Source: Pseudomonadota bacterium (lineage in GTDB: Bacteria > Pseudomonadota > Alphaproteobacteria > Rhodobacterales > Rhodobacteraceae). Taken from it: 64,000 nucleotides of DNA. The notes beneath the pieces were generated by a model, which was not told the DNA's origin, ran no database searches, and was given only the letters and a program-made list of their open reading frames with translations. The position numbers and the translations under genes are program-made. Shown here in pieces: positions 9,608 through 18,074 of the stretch (position 1 is the first letter of the stretch; each line of letters begins with the position of its first letter). The DNA lies in NCBI GenBank assembly GCA_020161655.1, contig JAIUPC010000006.1, positions 62,001 to 126,000 on the forward strand. Direction: 5' to 3'.

Positions 9608-10309
9608 TCAGCCCCCGCGCCGCAGGAAACTCAGGTAATGCGGCACCCGCCCCTCGCGCAATGCCTTCTGCTCATATCGCGTCGAAAGCCAGTCCGCCCA
9701 GGGTTCGGCACTTTCCAGGACCAGGTCGAACCCCGCCTTCGGTACTTCCTCAAGCGCCTGGCGCACATAGTCGGGAATGTCGGTGGCGATGCGAAACTCC
9801 GCCCCCGGTCGCATGACGCGGGCAAGCGGGACGAGGTGATCCTGCGTCACGAAGCGGCGGCGGTGATGGCGGCGCTTCGGCCAGGGGTCGGGGTAGTTGA
9901 GGAAGGCCTTCGCCACCGAAGCCTCCGGCAGCACCTCCAAGAGGTCGCGCACATCGCCGGGATGGACGGCAAGATTCTCCACCCCCGCCAAGCGGATCTT
10001 GCCAAGAAGCATGGCGATGCCGTTGACGAAGGGCTCGGCCCCGATGATCCCGATATCGGGATAACGCGCCGCCATATGCACCAGATGCTCACCGCCGCCG
10101 AAGCCGACCTCAAGCCAGACCGGGCGGTCGTCGCCGAAGATGGCTGCGGGATCGACGGGTCCGCGATCGGGGTTTTCCGCTCGGGTGACGTCCCGCGGCC
10201 TCAAGCTGTCGAGATCCTCCGACAGATAGACCTTCTGCGACGGCCGCAGCGTCTTGCCGTGGATGCGGCCATAGAAGTTGCGCCGCTCGGGCTTGTCTGT
10301 CTCTGTCAT
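9608..10309 (-). CDS. trmB: tRNA (guanine-N7-)-methyltransferase
   Basis: Makes m7G46 in tRNA variable loops using SAM. The 233-residue product has the SAM site LEVGFGGGEHLVHMA, the GAEPFVNGIA stretch and the family signature NYPDPWPKRRHHRRRF. Either ATG at 10309 (MTETDK, AAGGCG upstream) or ATG at 10318 (MKAMTETDK) could start it; a hairpin at 10325-10345 lies just before both. queF lies 80 nt upstream in the same direction. Confidence 0.95.
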   Translation of the reverse strand: MTETDKPERRNFYGRIHGKTLRPSQKVYLSEDLDSLRPRDVTRAENPDRGPVDPAAIFGDDRPVWLEVGFGGGEHLVHMAARYPDIGIIGAEPFVNGIAMLLGKIRLAGVENLAVHPGDVRDLLEVLPEASVAKAFLNYPDPWPKRRHHRRRFVTQDHLVPLARVMRPGAEFRIATDIPDYVRQALEEVPKAGFDLVLESAEPWADWLSTRYEQKALREGRVPHYLSFLRRGG

Positions 10310-10324
10310 CGCCTTCATTGCGCC

Positions 10325-10345
10325 GCCCCGGACGTGATCCGGGGC
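10325..10345. repeat. REP-like perfect hairpin between queF and trmB
   Basis: GCCCCGGA (10325-10332) and TCCGGGGC (10338-10345) form a perfect 8-bp stem with a CGTGA loop. Similar CCCCGGA/TCCGGGG hairpins are abundant between genes in many alphaproteobacteria. It could end the queF transcript or shade the trmB start. Confidence 0.6.
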
Positions 10346-10389
10346 CTCTACCTTTCCTGCCGGATCAGTGCAAGCCGGTGCAGGCCCGG

Positions 10390-10854
10390 TCAGCCCCGGC
10401 CGCGATAGGGTTGGACGCCCTGATCGGGGATCCAGACGCCGTCCGGCGCAACTCCCGTTTGCCAGAAGACGTCGATCGGGATGCCGCCCCGTGGATACCA
10501 ATAGGCACCGATCCTCAGCCATTCGGGGTCCAGCAGCGCAACCACCCGCTTGCCGATGTCGATGGTGCAGTCCTCGTGGAAGGCGCCGTGATTGCGGAAG
10601 GAATGGAGGTAGAGCTTGAGGCTCTTGCTCTCCACCAGCCAGTCGCGGGGGATATAGTCGATGACGAGATGGGCGAAATCGGGCTGCCCGGTCATCGGGC
10701 AGAGCGAGGTGAATTCGGGCGCGGTGAAGCGCACGACGTAAAGCGTGCCGGCATGCCCAGCCGGCACCTTCTCAAGCACCGCCGCTTCGGGCGAGTCGGG
10801 AAGCCCGGCAGCCCGACCGAGCTGGGTAAGGCCGGAAACGTCAGTCTTGGTCAT
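10390..10854 (-). CDS. queF: NADPH-dependent 7-cyano-7-deazaguanine reductase
   Basis: Reduces preQ0 to preQ1 in queuosine synthesis. The 154-residue product is the short, single-domain type. The nucleophilic cysteine that forms the thioimide is in [14 protein letters not shown] (about residue 50). The diagnostic QueF motif appears as [21 protein letters not shown], immediately followed by the second conserved stretch. The ATG at 10854 fits the family; the frame continues upstream through non-coding sequence. It pairs with trmB as a tRNA-modification locus. Confidence 0.96.
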   Translation of the reverse strand: MTKTDVSGLTQLGRAAGLPDSPEAAVLEKVPAGHAGTLYVVRFTAPEFTSLCPMTGQPDFAHLVIDYIPRDWLVESKSLKLYLHSFRNHGAFHEDCTIDIGKRVVALLDPEWLRIGAYWYPRGGIPIDVFWQTGVAPDGVWIPDQGVQPYRGRG

Positions 10855-10969
10855 GGCAGATGTCCTCGAAGTGAACGGCGGGCTAGTGGGCCCGCCCCCA
10901 AAGTGCCGATCGAAGGGACTTTCGGGCACTATACTCCCGGCATCGGCATCCCTGCCAGAGCGGCCAGTG

Positions 10970-12271
10970 TCAGCCTGCCGCCACCGCCAGCCGGTTTTCG
11001 ACAAAGTCCCTGAGCGCCGCGGCGCTGTCCGCGGCGATCTGGATGGGCGATACTTCGGGAAACGCTTCGGTGAGAATGTCGCAGATCTCGTCCAGGGTGA
11101 GCGGCTCGGCGATGAGGTGCCAGACCGCCAGCGCGCCGGCATTGAGGCGATGGATGCCCTGCCCGGAGGCGTCGGCAAGATAGCGGTCGCCGGCGAGTTC
11201 TACGTCGTGGATGCCGTCGGCTCGGACGTAAGCCGTGGCGGGATCGAAAGCTGCCGCGGGTGCGGTGAAGTCTGCTTCGTCCACCCGCCGGAATGCCGGC
11301 GCGTCCTGGTGGATGGCCGGTTCGTCGGGCCAGTCGGCGAACCTTTGTTCAAGAAATTCCGCCGCCGCCTCCGCCGATCCGTAGGAAAGCCGGTAGGCCG
11401 GAACCGTCGCAAACAGCGCCTCGGTCGTGGCGAGCACTGTCCCGGAATGTACCTCCCGGGCGAAGTTCTGGTGAAGAAGGGCGGCCACGGCATCGGCGGT
11501 GGCCATCGGCGATAGGTCCGGCGCGGCGGCCTCGCGCCGGTCCAGAAAGACCATAGCACCAAGGGCCAGGGCCGTGCCGTGCGCCGGCACCTCCGGCAGG
11601 GAGAGATATTTGTAGCGGTGGTTGCCGTCGCCTTCGTTGCGGGCGACCCAGTCTTGGAAACCTGCGCTGAAACTCTCTGGCACCGGCAGGCGAAGACGCG
11701 GCAGGATGCCCGTCGCATGGCCGAGAAGATGCCCCTTGGCGGAGATGCTCACCGGAAAGAAATCGTCGCTGAAGATGCGGTGACCGCGCGCGGCAAGGCA
11801 GGCGGTCAGTGTGCTTTTGCCAGCGCGGCGGATATTGGGCAGGATGACGAGCCGCCCTGCCACCTCGATGGCGGCGGCATGCAGGCACATCAGCCACTCG
11901 CCCGACCGGTTGAGTTCAAGCGAAAGCTCGACGATCAGGTCGCAGACCGCATCGACGGCGTCATAGCGTCGCTCCTTGCCGGGCATTCCGAGGGTGCTTA
12001 TCAGGTAGCGGTCGTGGCCGTCCGGCCGGATCGTCGCGACCGGTTGCAAAGACGCATCGGCCGGGGCAGTCGTGAAGGGCCAGCCCGGCGCCATGCGCGC
12101 CACGGTGTCGATGATCTCGGCGCAGCCATCAAGAAGGATCGGCGCGGCTAGGCCGGCGAAGCGGAGGTGAAGCGCGGCACTGTGATCACCAACGACAACG
12201 GAAGACCCGCAGGCGGAAACATCCGCCTGCGGGGAGTTGTCTGGCACGTGGGGATCACTCAGGCGCCGCAA
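10970..12271 (-). CDS. HPr-kinase-like protein fused to a PqqD/RRE domain
   Basis: A two-domain protein of up to 433 residues. The middle resembles HPr kinase/phosphorylase: LHAAAIEV (about 130-137), a P-loop N146-IRRAGKST, then [13 protein letters not shown] (162-174), which matches the RGHxxxxDD element of the family. The first P-loop glycine is Asn. The last 90 residues (about 345-433) are PqqD-like: [27 protein letters not shown], then a helix. PqqD/RRE domains bind leader peptides of RiPP precursors, and HPrK-like kinases occur in some lasso-peptide clusters. The start is uncertain: TTG at 12271 overlaps the small Ser-rich gene by 13 nt, GTG at 12247 is the alternative. Substrate unknown; the neighbouring peptide is the obvious candidate. 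Confidence 0.75.
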   Translation of the reverse strand: MRRLSDPHVPDNSPQADVSACGSSVVVGDHSAALHLRFAGLAAPILLDGCAEIIDTVARMAPGWPFTTAPADASLQPVATIRPDGHDRYLISTLGMPGKERRYDAVDAVCDLIVELSLELNRSGEWLMCLHAAAIEVAGRLVILPNIRRAGKSTLTACLAARGHRIFSDDFFPVSISAKGHLLGHATGILPRLRLPVPESFSAGFQDWVARNEGDGNHRYKYLSLPEVPAHGTALALGAMVFLDRREAAAPDLSPMATADAVAALLHQNFAREVHSGTVLATTEALFATVPAYRLSYGSAEAAAEFLEQRFADWPDEPAIHQDAPAFRRVDEADFTAPAAAFDPATAYVRADGIHDVELAGDRYLADASGQGIHRLNAGALAVWHLIAEPLTLDEICDILTEAFPEVSPIQIAADSAAALRDFVENRLAVAAG

Positions 12272-12552
12272 CCCGCGTCGTCGTCGGTCGGGCCGGAGCA
12301 GACGCTCGGGCGGTCAAAGCTGGACGAGTCATCCGGTCCGGACGAGCTGGACGCCCCGGTAGAGCCGGACGACCCGGTGCTGCCGCTGCTGCTACCGCCG
12401 CCATCACCGCCGCTGCCGGAGGAGCCGGAGCCCTTCGCCTCGGCCATGCTGAGGGTGGTCAGGGCTGGCACGGTATAGGCAACGAGAGCAAGCGCTCCGA
12501 GCCGGAAAAGCGCCTTGCGTCGCGAGTTGGGATCAATGATTTCCCGTTTCAT
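12259..12552 (-). CDS. small Tat-exported Ser/Gly-rich peptide
   Basis: Encodes 97 residues from the ATG at 12552 (AAGGA ribosome-binding site). Residues 10-16 are SRRKALF, a twin-arginine motif, followed by a hydrophobic stretch and an AEA site at 37-39. The predicted mature part (40-97) is 58 residues with 20 Ser and many Gly and Asp, in irregular GSSGSTG units, and ends with two cysteines (85 and 95) in an acidic tail, [13 protein letters not shown]. No known family was recognised. The kinase/PqqD gene overlaps its 3' end, so the two are translationally linked. A role as the modified substrate is inference. Confidence 0.7.
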   Translation of the reverse strand: MKREIIDPNSRRKALFRLGALALVAYTVPALTTLSMAEAKGSGSSGSGGDGGGSSSGSTGSSGSTGASSSSGPDDSSSFDRPSVCSGPTDDDAGCGA

Positions 12553-12626
12553 TTTGGTCGTCCTTGGCTGGTTGATCGGGTGCAGGATCACGGACACCAG
12601 AATAGCAAAGGACGGGAGGCCGGGAA

Positions 12627-12640
12627 CGGACCAAGGTCCG
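12627..12640. promoter_or_regulatory. palindrome upstream of the Ser-rich peptide gene
   Basis: CGGACC-AA-GGTCCG is a perfect 6-bp inverted repeat with a 2-nt centre, 75-88 nt before the peptide start. On the gene's strand it follows a TTGACC. It could be an operator; no regulator is adjacent. Confidence 0.35.
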
Positions 12641-12662
12641 GTCAATTTTCGGACCCAGGGAG

Positions 12663-12685
12663 GGGCCGGGAGCATGTCCCGGCCC
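12663..12685 (-). terminator. stem-loop after metK
   Basis: GGGCCGGGA (12663-12671) and TCCCGGCCC (12677-12685) form a perfect 9-bp stem with a 5-nt loop, 11 nt after the metK stop. There is no T-run on the minus strand, so it may act as a Rho-assisted or 3'-stabilising structure. Confidence 0.55.
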
Positions 12686-12695
12686 GTCACCCGGT

Positions 12696-13862
12696 TCAGA
12701 CGGCTTTCTTCAGCGCCTCGACCAGATCGGTCTTTTCCCAGCTGAAGCCGCCCTCGGCATCCGGCGCGCGACCGAAATGGCCGTAAGCGGCGGTGCGCTG
12801 GTAGATCGGCTTGTTGAGGCCAAGATGGGTGCGGATGCCGCGCGGCGTCAGGTCCATGACCCGGGCCACAGCCGTTTCGATCAGGGCCGCGTCGACCGTG
12901 CCGGTGCCATGGGTATCGACATAGATCGACAGCGGCTTGGCGACGCCGATGGCATAGGAAAGCTGAAGCGTGCAACGCTCCGCCAGCCCTGCGGCCACGA
13001 CGTTCTTGGCAAGGTAGCGCGCGGCATAGGCCGCCGAGCGGTCGACCTTGGTCGGGTCCTTGCCCGAAAACGCGCCGCCGCCATGGGGGGCAGCACCACC
13101 ATAGGTGTCGACGATGATCTTGCGGCCCGTAAGCCCGGCGTCACCGTCCGGCCCGCCAATGACGAACTTGCCGGTCGGGTTGACGTGCCATTCGGTCCTT
13201 GCGGTCAGCCAGCCTTCCGGCAGCACTGCGCGGATATGCGGCTCCACGATTGCGCGCACATCGGCGGAAGAAAGCGATGGGTCGAGATGCTGGGTCGACA
13301 GCACCAGCGACGTCACCTCGACCGGCTTGCCATCCACATAGCGGATCGAAAGCTGCGACTTCGCGTCGGGGCCAAGCTTGGGCTCGGTGCCGTTCTTGCG
13401 CACTTCGGCCAGCCGGCGCAGCATCGCATGGGCATAGAGGATCGGCGCCGGCATCAGTTCCGGCGTCTCGGTCGTGGCGTAGCCGAACATGATGCCCTGA
13501 TCGCCCGCGCCTTCATCCTTGCTGCCCGAGGCATCGACGCCCTGGGCGATGTCGGCAGACTGCGCGTGCAGGTAGCTGTCGACCTTCAGGTTGGCCCAGT
13601 GAAAGCCCTCCTGCTCGTAACCGATATCGCGCACGCATTCGCGGGCGATCTGCTCAACGCGCTGGATGACGGTCGCGGGGCCGCGCACCTCGCCGCCGAT
13701 CACGACGCGGTCGGTGGTGGCGAAGGTCTCGCAGGCCACGCGGGACTGCGGGTCCTCGGTCAGGAAGGCATCGAGGACGGCATCGGAAATCCGGTCGCAC
13801 ACCTTGTCGGGGTGTCCCTCCGCAACGCTTTCGGAGGTGAAGATGTAATTCTGTCGGGACAT
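12696..13862 (-). CDS. metK: S-adenosylmethionine synthetase
   Basis: Makes SAM from methionine and ATP as a tetramer. The 388 residues contain [18 protein letters not shown], the loop hexapeptide [13 protein letters not shown] and [18 protein letters not shown], all characteristic. The ATG at 13862 is preceded by GGAG; this ribosome-binding site is itself part of the riboswitch-like element at 13867-13915. A TTGACC/TAGGCA promoter overlaps the end of lnt, so metK can be transcribed apart from the lnt operon and repressed by its own product. Confidence 0.98.
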   Translation of the reverse strand: MSRQNYIFTSESVAEGHPDKVCDRISDAVLDAFLTEDPQSRVACETFATTDRVVIGGEVRGPATVIQRVEQIARECVRDIGYEQEGFHWANLKVDSYLHAQSADIAQGVDASGSKDEGAGDQGIMFGYATTETPELMPAPILYAHAMLRRLAEVRKNGTEPKLGPDAKSQLSIRYVDGKPVEVTSLVLSTQHLDPSLSSADVRAIVEPHIRAVLPEGWLTARTEWHVNPTGKFVIGGPDGDAGLTGRKIIVDTYGGAAPHGGGAFSGKDPTKVDRSAAYAARYLAKNVVAAGLAERCTLQLSYAIGVAKPLSIYVDTHGTGTVDAALIETAVARVMDLTPRGIRTHLGLNKPIYQRTAAYGHFGRAPDAEGGFSWEKTDLVEALKKAV

Positions 13863-13866
13863 GAAA

Positions 13867-13915
13867 TGCTCCATTGGGTTCAGCCCCGTCACGCCAGGAA
13901 GCCGTTGTGACGGGG
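13867..13915 (-). promoter_or_regulatory. SAM/SAH riboswitch of metK
   Basis: On the minus strand CCCCGTCAC (13907-13915) pairs with GTGACGGGG (13884-13892) in a 9-bp stem. Between them is AACGGCTTCCTGGC, and downstream comes AATGGAGCA, which contains the metK ribosome-binding site. This order and these bases agree with my memory of the SAM/SAH riboswitch described upstream of metK in Rhodobacterales. There the loop pairs with the GGAGC segment to hide the ribosome-binding site when SAM or SAH binds. Here CGGCTTCC could pair with GGAGC in the same way. Confidence 0.88.
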
Positions 13916-13924
13916 GATCGGCCC

Positions 13925-13953
13925 TGCCTAGCCCTTCACCCTGTCAGGGTCAA
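13925..13953 (-). promoter_or_regulatory. probable metK promoter
   Basis: TTGACC (13948-13953) and TAGGCA (13925-13930) on the minus strand are 17 bp apart, and the predicted start would fall just before the riboswitch stem. The spacer holds a 13-bp palindrome, ACCCTGTCAGGGT (13938-13950), that may also act in termination of lnt. The -35 overlaps the lnt stop codon. Confidence 0.5.
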
Positions 13954-15479
13954 CCGCGTTCGCGCCGCCCGATGAGCCACAGCGCCAATGCCGCCACAAC
14001 CAGAAGGATTGTCGCTGGCAGGTCGCCAGTGCGGGAATAGAGCGTCGGCGAAAGCGCAGGTGGCACCACGGCGTCGATCACCCCGTCGGTATCGAGCGGC
14101 AGCGACTGAAGGACGCGGCCATGCGCGTCGATCACCGCCGAGACGCCGGTATTGGCGGCGCGCAGAAGTGGCAGGCCCTGTTCGATGGCGCGGAGGCGGG
14201 CCTGTGCCAGATGCTGATAGGGTCCGGCGAGGTCGCCGAACCATGCGTCGTTCGTGATCTGCAAGATCCAGTCGGCGCGTACGGGGGCCGCATTCAGGTC
14301 CTGCGGGAAGACCGCCTCGTAGCAGATGAGCGGCAGGACTTTCCCGACGCGGCCAAGCGGCAGGACTTTCGCCCCCTCCCCTGCCGAGTAGCCCATGCCT
14401 TCGCGTGCGGCGAAGGCCGAGATGCCGACATAGGAGAGAAGATCGCCGAAGGGGATGTATTCGCCGAAGGGCACGAGGTGCCATTTGTCATAGGTCGCCG
14501 TCACCGTCCCGCCCGGACCGATCACCGCGAGGCTGTTGTAGTAGCGCGTCCCGTCACGGCGCTGGATGCCAAGCGCCACGGGGATGCCGGCCGAGACCAT
14601 GGCCACGTCCTGGAGAAACGGCTGGGCGCGTTCCAGAAGCCAGGGCACCGAGGTTTCCGGCCAGACGATGAGGTCGGGGCGTGGCCCGTCACCCGGCGCG
14701 CTGGCCCGAAGCTGACGGTCGAGGAAAAGCTGCCACATGTCCTCGCGCCATTTCAGCTCCTGCCGGGCATTGGGCTGGACAAGGCGAACGCGGATTTCAG
14801 GGTCCCGCGGCTGGACCGGCTGGGCAAGGCGCGCGGCCCCGTCCGCCCAAACCGCGGCGATCAATCCTGCGGCCAGCGCAGCGAAACCGCCTCTGAAAGC
14901 CGCACGCGCCGCGAGAACCGGCAGCGCCGAGGCCAGCATCGTCAGGGCGCTTAGTCCCAACGGACCGGTGTAGGCGGCCATCTGCGCCACCGGCGTGCCA
15001 ATCCAGATGTGGCCGGCGAGCGCCCAGGGAAAACCGGTCAGGACATAGCCGCGCAGAAGATCAGTCGCCGTGAGGCCGATGGCGAAGCCAAGCGCGCGCG
15101 TGATGCGGCCACGGCCAAATCCGGCCAAGGCCGCCGCCAGACCCCAGAAAAGGGCCATGCCCACCGCCATGAACAGCACGGCAAATGGCGCCATCCAGCC
15201 GTAAATGTCAGCCTCGACCTGAAACGGCTCATAGATCCAGAAGAGTGCCGCCGCGAAATAGCCGCTCCCGGCAAGCCATCCGGCCCAGATCATCTGGCCG
15301 AGGCTGGCGCGGCGGACCACAAGTTCGGTCAGGAGCGCGAAGGAGCCAAGGCTCAGCCACCAGAGGTCAAGCGGGGCCTGCCCCGTCGCCGCAACCGCGC
15401 CGAAGGTCGCCGCCAAGGCCAGAACCGTCCACTCCGGCCGGACAGGCGGCCGGAAGGCCCTTCGCCAGTTGGTCGGCAT
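13950..15479 (-). CDS. lnt: apolipoprotein N-acyltransferase
   Basis: Adds the third acyl chain to lipoproteins in the inner membrane. The 509 residues begin with about six to seven hydrophobic helices (to residue 205), then a periplasmic nitrilase domain. The catalytic triad is visible as Glu in WPETSVP, Lys in the DKWHLVPFGEY stretch region, and Cys in ICYEAVFP; a final membrane helix precedes the basic end. The ATG at 15479 lies 4 nt after the CorC-like gene, so it belongs to the miaB-to-lnt run. Confidence 0.96.
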   Translation of the reverse strand: MPTNWRRAFRPPVRPEWTVLALAATFGAVAATGQAPLDLWWLSLGSFALLTELVVRRASLGQMIWAGWLAGSGYFAAALFWIYEPFQVEADIYGWMAPFAVLFMAVGMALFWGLAAALAGFGRGRITRALGFAIGLTATDLLRGYVLTGFPWALAGHIWIGTPVAQMAAYTGPLGLSALTMLASALPVLAARAAFRGGFAALAAGLIAAVWADGAARLAQPVQPRDPEIRVRLVQPNARQELKWREDMWQLFLDRQLRASAPGDGPRPDLIVWPETSVPWLLERAQPFLQDVAMVSAGIPVALGIQRRDGTRYYNSLAVIGPGGTVTATYDKWHLVPFGEYIPFGDLLSYVGISAFAAREGMGYSAGEGAKVLPLGRVGKVLPLICYEAVFPQDLNAAPVRADWILQITNDAWFGDLAGPYQHLAQARLRAIEQGLPLLRAANTGVSAVIDAHGRVLQSLPLDTDGVIDAVVPPALSPTLYSRTGDLPATILLVVAALALWLIGRRERG

Positions 15480-15483
15480 GATA

Positions 15484-16365
15484 TCAGCCTCTGGCCTCGG
15501 GCAGACGCACCCTAAGCCGCTTGATGCGGCGGGGATCGGCGTCGACGATCTCGAACTCGGCACCGGTTTCATGCGGGATGACCTCGCCGCGCGAAGGCAC
15601 ACGTCCAAGCCACATGAAGAGTAGGCCGCCGAGCGTATCGACCTCTTCATCCTCCGCCTCACCGGCAAGCTTCAGCCCGATCTCGTTCTCGAAGTCATTG
15701 AGCGGCGCGCGGGCCTGCACGAGGTACTGCCCTGGCTTTTCCAGCACCCAGAGCCCGTCTTCGGAGGTGTCGTGTTCATCCTCGATTTCGCCGATCACCG
15801 TCTCGATCAGGTCCTCGATGGTCAAAAGCCCGTCGACCCCGCCGTATTCGTCGATCACCAGCGCCATGTGGATACGTTCGGACTGCATCTTCTGCAAAAG
15901 CACGCCGATCGGCATCGAAGGCGGCGCGTAAAGCAGCGGGCGCAACATCTTGCGCAGGTTGTAGCGCGGCTTCGGATCGGAAAACGCCTGTTGCAGCGCG
16001 AGATCCTTCAGATGGATCAGGCCGAGCGGGCTGTCGAGCGTGCCCTTGAAGACGGGAAGGCGCGAGAAACCGTTCTCGCGGAACGCCGCCACAACTTCAT
16101 CCAGCGTCGCCGTCACCGGCAGGGCGATGATCTCGGCCTTCGGGATCGCCACATCCTCGACCCGCATCCGGCGAAGGTTGCCGATGCCGGGCAAGCTGCC
16201 CTGTGCCGAAGGCGCCGTCGCCTGAGCGCGGGCGCCTGCGTTTGCATCCGGGTCGGAAGGCGACAGGGCATCTATGATCCGGCCGAAAAAGCCGCGCTGC
16301 CCGCTACTGTCCGAAGGGTCGGGCGCGTCTTGCACCCCGGTAGACCCGTCCAAGCTATCGCCCAT
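15484..16365 (-). CDS. CorC/TlyC-type CBS-domain protein
   Basis: A 293-residue cytosolic protein with a disordered acidic N-terminus, paired CBS domains (about residues 70-190, including IPKAEIIALP, FSRLPVFKGTLD and MALVIDEYGGVDGLLTIEDLIETVIGEI) and a C-terminal CorC_HlyC FAD-fold-like domain. It lacks the DUF21 membrane part, as E. coli CorC does. CorC relatives influence Mg/Co efflux. The ATG at 16365 has the site AAAGGAACG and overlaps ybeY by 11 nt; the longer ATG at 16422 is less likely. lnt follows directly. Confidence 0.93.
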   Translation of the reverse strand: MGDSLDGSTGVQDAPDPSDSSGQRGFFGRIIDALSPSDPDANAGARAQATAPSAQGSLPGIGNLRRMRVEDVAIPKAEIIALPVTATLDEVVAAFRENGFSRLPVFKGTLDSPLGLIHLKDLALQQAFSDPKPRYNLRKMLRPLLYAPPSMPIGVLLQKMQSERIHMALVIDEYGGVDGLLTIEDLIETVIGEIEDEHDTSEDGLWVLEKPGQYLVQARAPLNDFENEIGLKLAGEAEDEEVDTLGGLLFMWLGRVPSRGEVIPHETGAEFEIVDADPRRIKRLRVRLPEARG

Positions 16366-16924
16366 CGTTCCTTTCCAGTTCATCGGGCGCCCATCCGGCG
16401 CCGGCCCAGACATATGGATCATTCACACCCAGTTTCGCAAGTATCCTCACCTCGGTCGCTTCCATAAGGTCGCCGTCGGCGTCGCGGACGTGGTCGTAAC
16501 CAAGAAGGTGCAAAAGCCCGTGGACCAGAAGATGCGTCACGTGATCCTGCATCGCCTTGCCCTGTTCGGCGGCCTCCCGATCGCAGGTATCGAAGGCGAT
16601 GGCGATGTCGCCAAGCTCTTCCGGCATTCCTTCAGGCCCCGGCCTCGGGATCGCCGGGCGGCCGCCATCGGGCTTCGCGCCACGTTCCTCGGACGGCCAT
16701 GAGAGCACGTTCGTGGGCACGGGCTTGCCGCGGAAATCCTCGTTAAGGGCAGCGATGCGGCGATCGTCGCAGGCGAGAAGGCTGACCTCGAAGCCTTCGC
16801 CCGGCAGGCCATGCTCGGCCATGACCGCCTGCGCCACCGTTTCGGCAAGATCGTCGATGCCGATGGCCTGCCATCGGGCATCCTCGATCAATGTATCAAC
16901 CAGCGGCTCCATCGTCGCGGTCAT
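16355..16924 (-). CDS. ybeY: endoribonuclease YbeY (16S rRNA maturation)
   Basis: A zinc-dependent RNase-like protein for 16S rRNA 3'-end maturation and ribosome quality control. The 189-residue product contains the metal-binding HGLLHLLGYDH motif (H-G-x-L-H-L-x-G-Y-D-H) at about residues 135-145 and the TNVLSWPSEE block. The start at 16924 overlaps phoH by 29 nt; an ATG five codons later (16912) would shorten the overlap. The phoH-ybeY-corC-lnt order is conserved widely. Confidence 0.96.
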   Translation of the reverse strand: MTATMEPLVDTLIEDARWQAIGIDDLAETVAQAVMAEHGLPGEGFEVSLLACDDRRIAALNEDFRGKPVPTNVLSWPSEERGAKPDGGRPAIPRPGPEGMPEELGDIAIAFDTCDREAAEQGKAMQDHVTHLLVHGLLHLLGYDHVRDADGDLMEATEVRILAKLGVNDPYVWAGAGWAPDELERNDGR

Positions 16925-17915
16925 ACGCCTCGATTATGCGCGCCACAAGCTGGTGGCGGACCACGTCCTTGGCGGTGAAGTAGTTGAAGCTGATCCCCTT
17001 CACCCCGTCAAGGATACGCTCGGCATCGGCAAGGCCCGAAGAGGTCCCCCGGGGCAGGTCGATCTGCGTCCTGTCGCCCGTCACCACCATGCGGCTGCCT
17101 TCGCCAAGGCGGGTCAGGAACATCTTCATCTGCATGGTCGTGGCGTTCTGCGCCTCATCCAGCACGACGAAGGCATTCGCCAGCGTGCGCCCGCGCATGA
17201 AGGCCAGAGGCGCGATCTCGATGCGCTTTTCCTCCATCAGCTTCTGCACCTGCTTGGCGGGCAGGAAGTCGTTCAGCGCGTCATAGAGCGGCTGCATGTA
17301 GGGATCGACCTTTTCCTTCATGTCGCCGGGCAGGAAGCCGAGCCTTTCGCCCGCCTCCACCGCCGGACGGCTGAGGACGATGCGGTCGACATGGCCGCCG
17401 ATCAGCATGGTCACGCCGACGGCGACAGCTAGATAGGTCTTGCCGGTGCCCGCCGGGCCGATGCCGAAGGCAAGCTCGTTCTGGAAGAGGTTCTTGACAT
17501 AGGCCTTCTGCGCCTCGGTCCTGGGCTCCACCTGCTTTTTCCGGGTGCGCAGCTCGTAGCGCCCGCCCGCGAACATTTCGAGCTGTTCGTCAAGGTTCAT
17601 CGGCTGCGCCGGGCCGCCGAGGCCAAGTCGGATCACGGCATCAATCTCGCCCGCGTCGATGGGCCGGCCGGATTCGAGCTTGGAATATAGGGTCTGGAGA
17701 ACGGCGGCGGAACGCCCCCGCTGCTCGGCACTGCCGACGACGGCAATCTGGTTGCCGCGTCGCAGGATATGGACCCCAAGCTGGTGTTCGATCTGCGCCA
17801 GATTGCGGTCAAACTCACCGCAGAGGTCGATCAACAGCCGATTGTCGGAAAATTCCAGAAGAGTCTCGTGCAGGTCTTCGGGACGCGGCGGCGGGGTCAG
17901 TGCGCTGATGCCCAA
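16896..17915 (-). CDS. PhoH-family ATPase
   Basis: A 339-residue P-loop protein of the PhoH (PhoL-like) family, found linked to ybeY in most bacteria and thought to act in RNA or ribosome metabolism. An N-terminal KH-like region (about residues 20-110) precedes the ATPase domain, with Walker A GPAGTGKT (about 153-160), Walker B VVLDEAQN and a sensor region VVTGDRTQID. The start codon is TTG at 17915, chosen because AAAGGAG lies at ideal spacing upstream. Preceded by a 159-nt gap with no visible gene. Confidence 0.95.
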   Translation of the reverse strand: MGISALTPPPRPEDLHETLLEFSDNRLLIDLCGEFDRNLAQIEHQLGVHILRRGNQIAVVGSAEQRGRSAAVLQTLYSKLESGRPIDAGEIDAVIRLGLGGPAQPMNLDEQLEMFAGGRYELRTRKKQVEPRTEAQKAYVKNLFQNELAFGIGPAGTGKTYLAVAVGVTMLIGGHVDRIVLSRPAVEAGERLGFLPGDMKEKVDPYMQPLYDALNDFLPAKQVQKLMEEKRIEIAPLAFMRGRTLANAFVVLDEAQNATTMQMKMFLTRLGEGSRMVVTGDRTQIDLPRGTSSGLADAERILDGVKGISFNYFTAKDVVRHQLVARIIEAYDRDDGAAG

Positions 17916-18074
17916 GAATATCTCCTTTGAGCGGAGTGGCTACTAGGTATGGTGCTACCACACAGGATTCAACGCAAGCGTCCTCAGTCCGGTTGCATCA
18001 GAAAGTGAAGGATTGTGCGGCATATCGGCCATATCGCCCAGATAAACCGCCGATTGTAACAATCCGGTGCAGAT

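Noticed and set aside
10877-10930. Hairpins between queF and the kinase gene (GGCGGGC/GCCCGCC and AGTGCC/GGCACT)
   Set aside because: Real inverted repeats, but without T-runs, and one overlaps a possible queF -10 (TATAGT); role too unclear to call either a terminator or an operator.
12553-12975. N-terminal extension of the Ser-rich peptide to 238 codons
   Set aside because: The extra part overlaps metK antisense to nothing useful and in another frame; the ATG at 12552 has a good site and starts a Tat signal.
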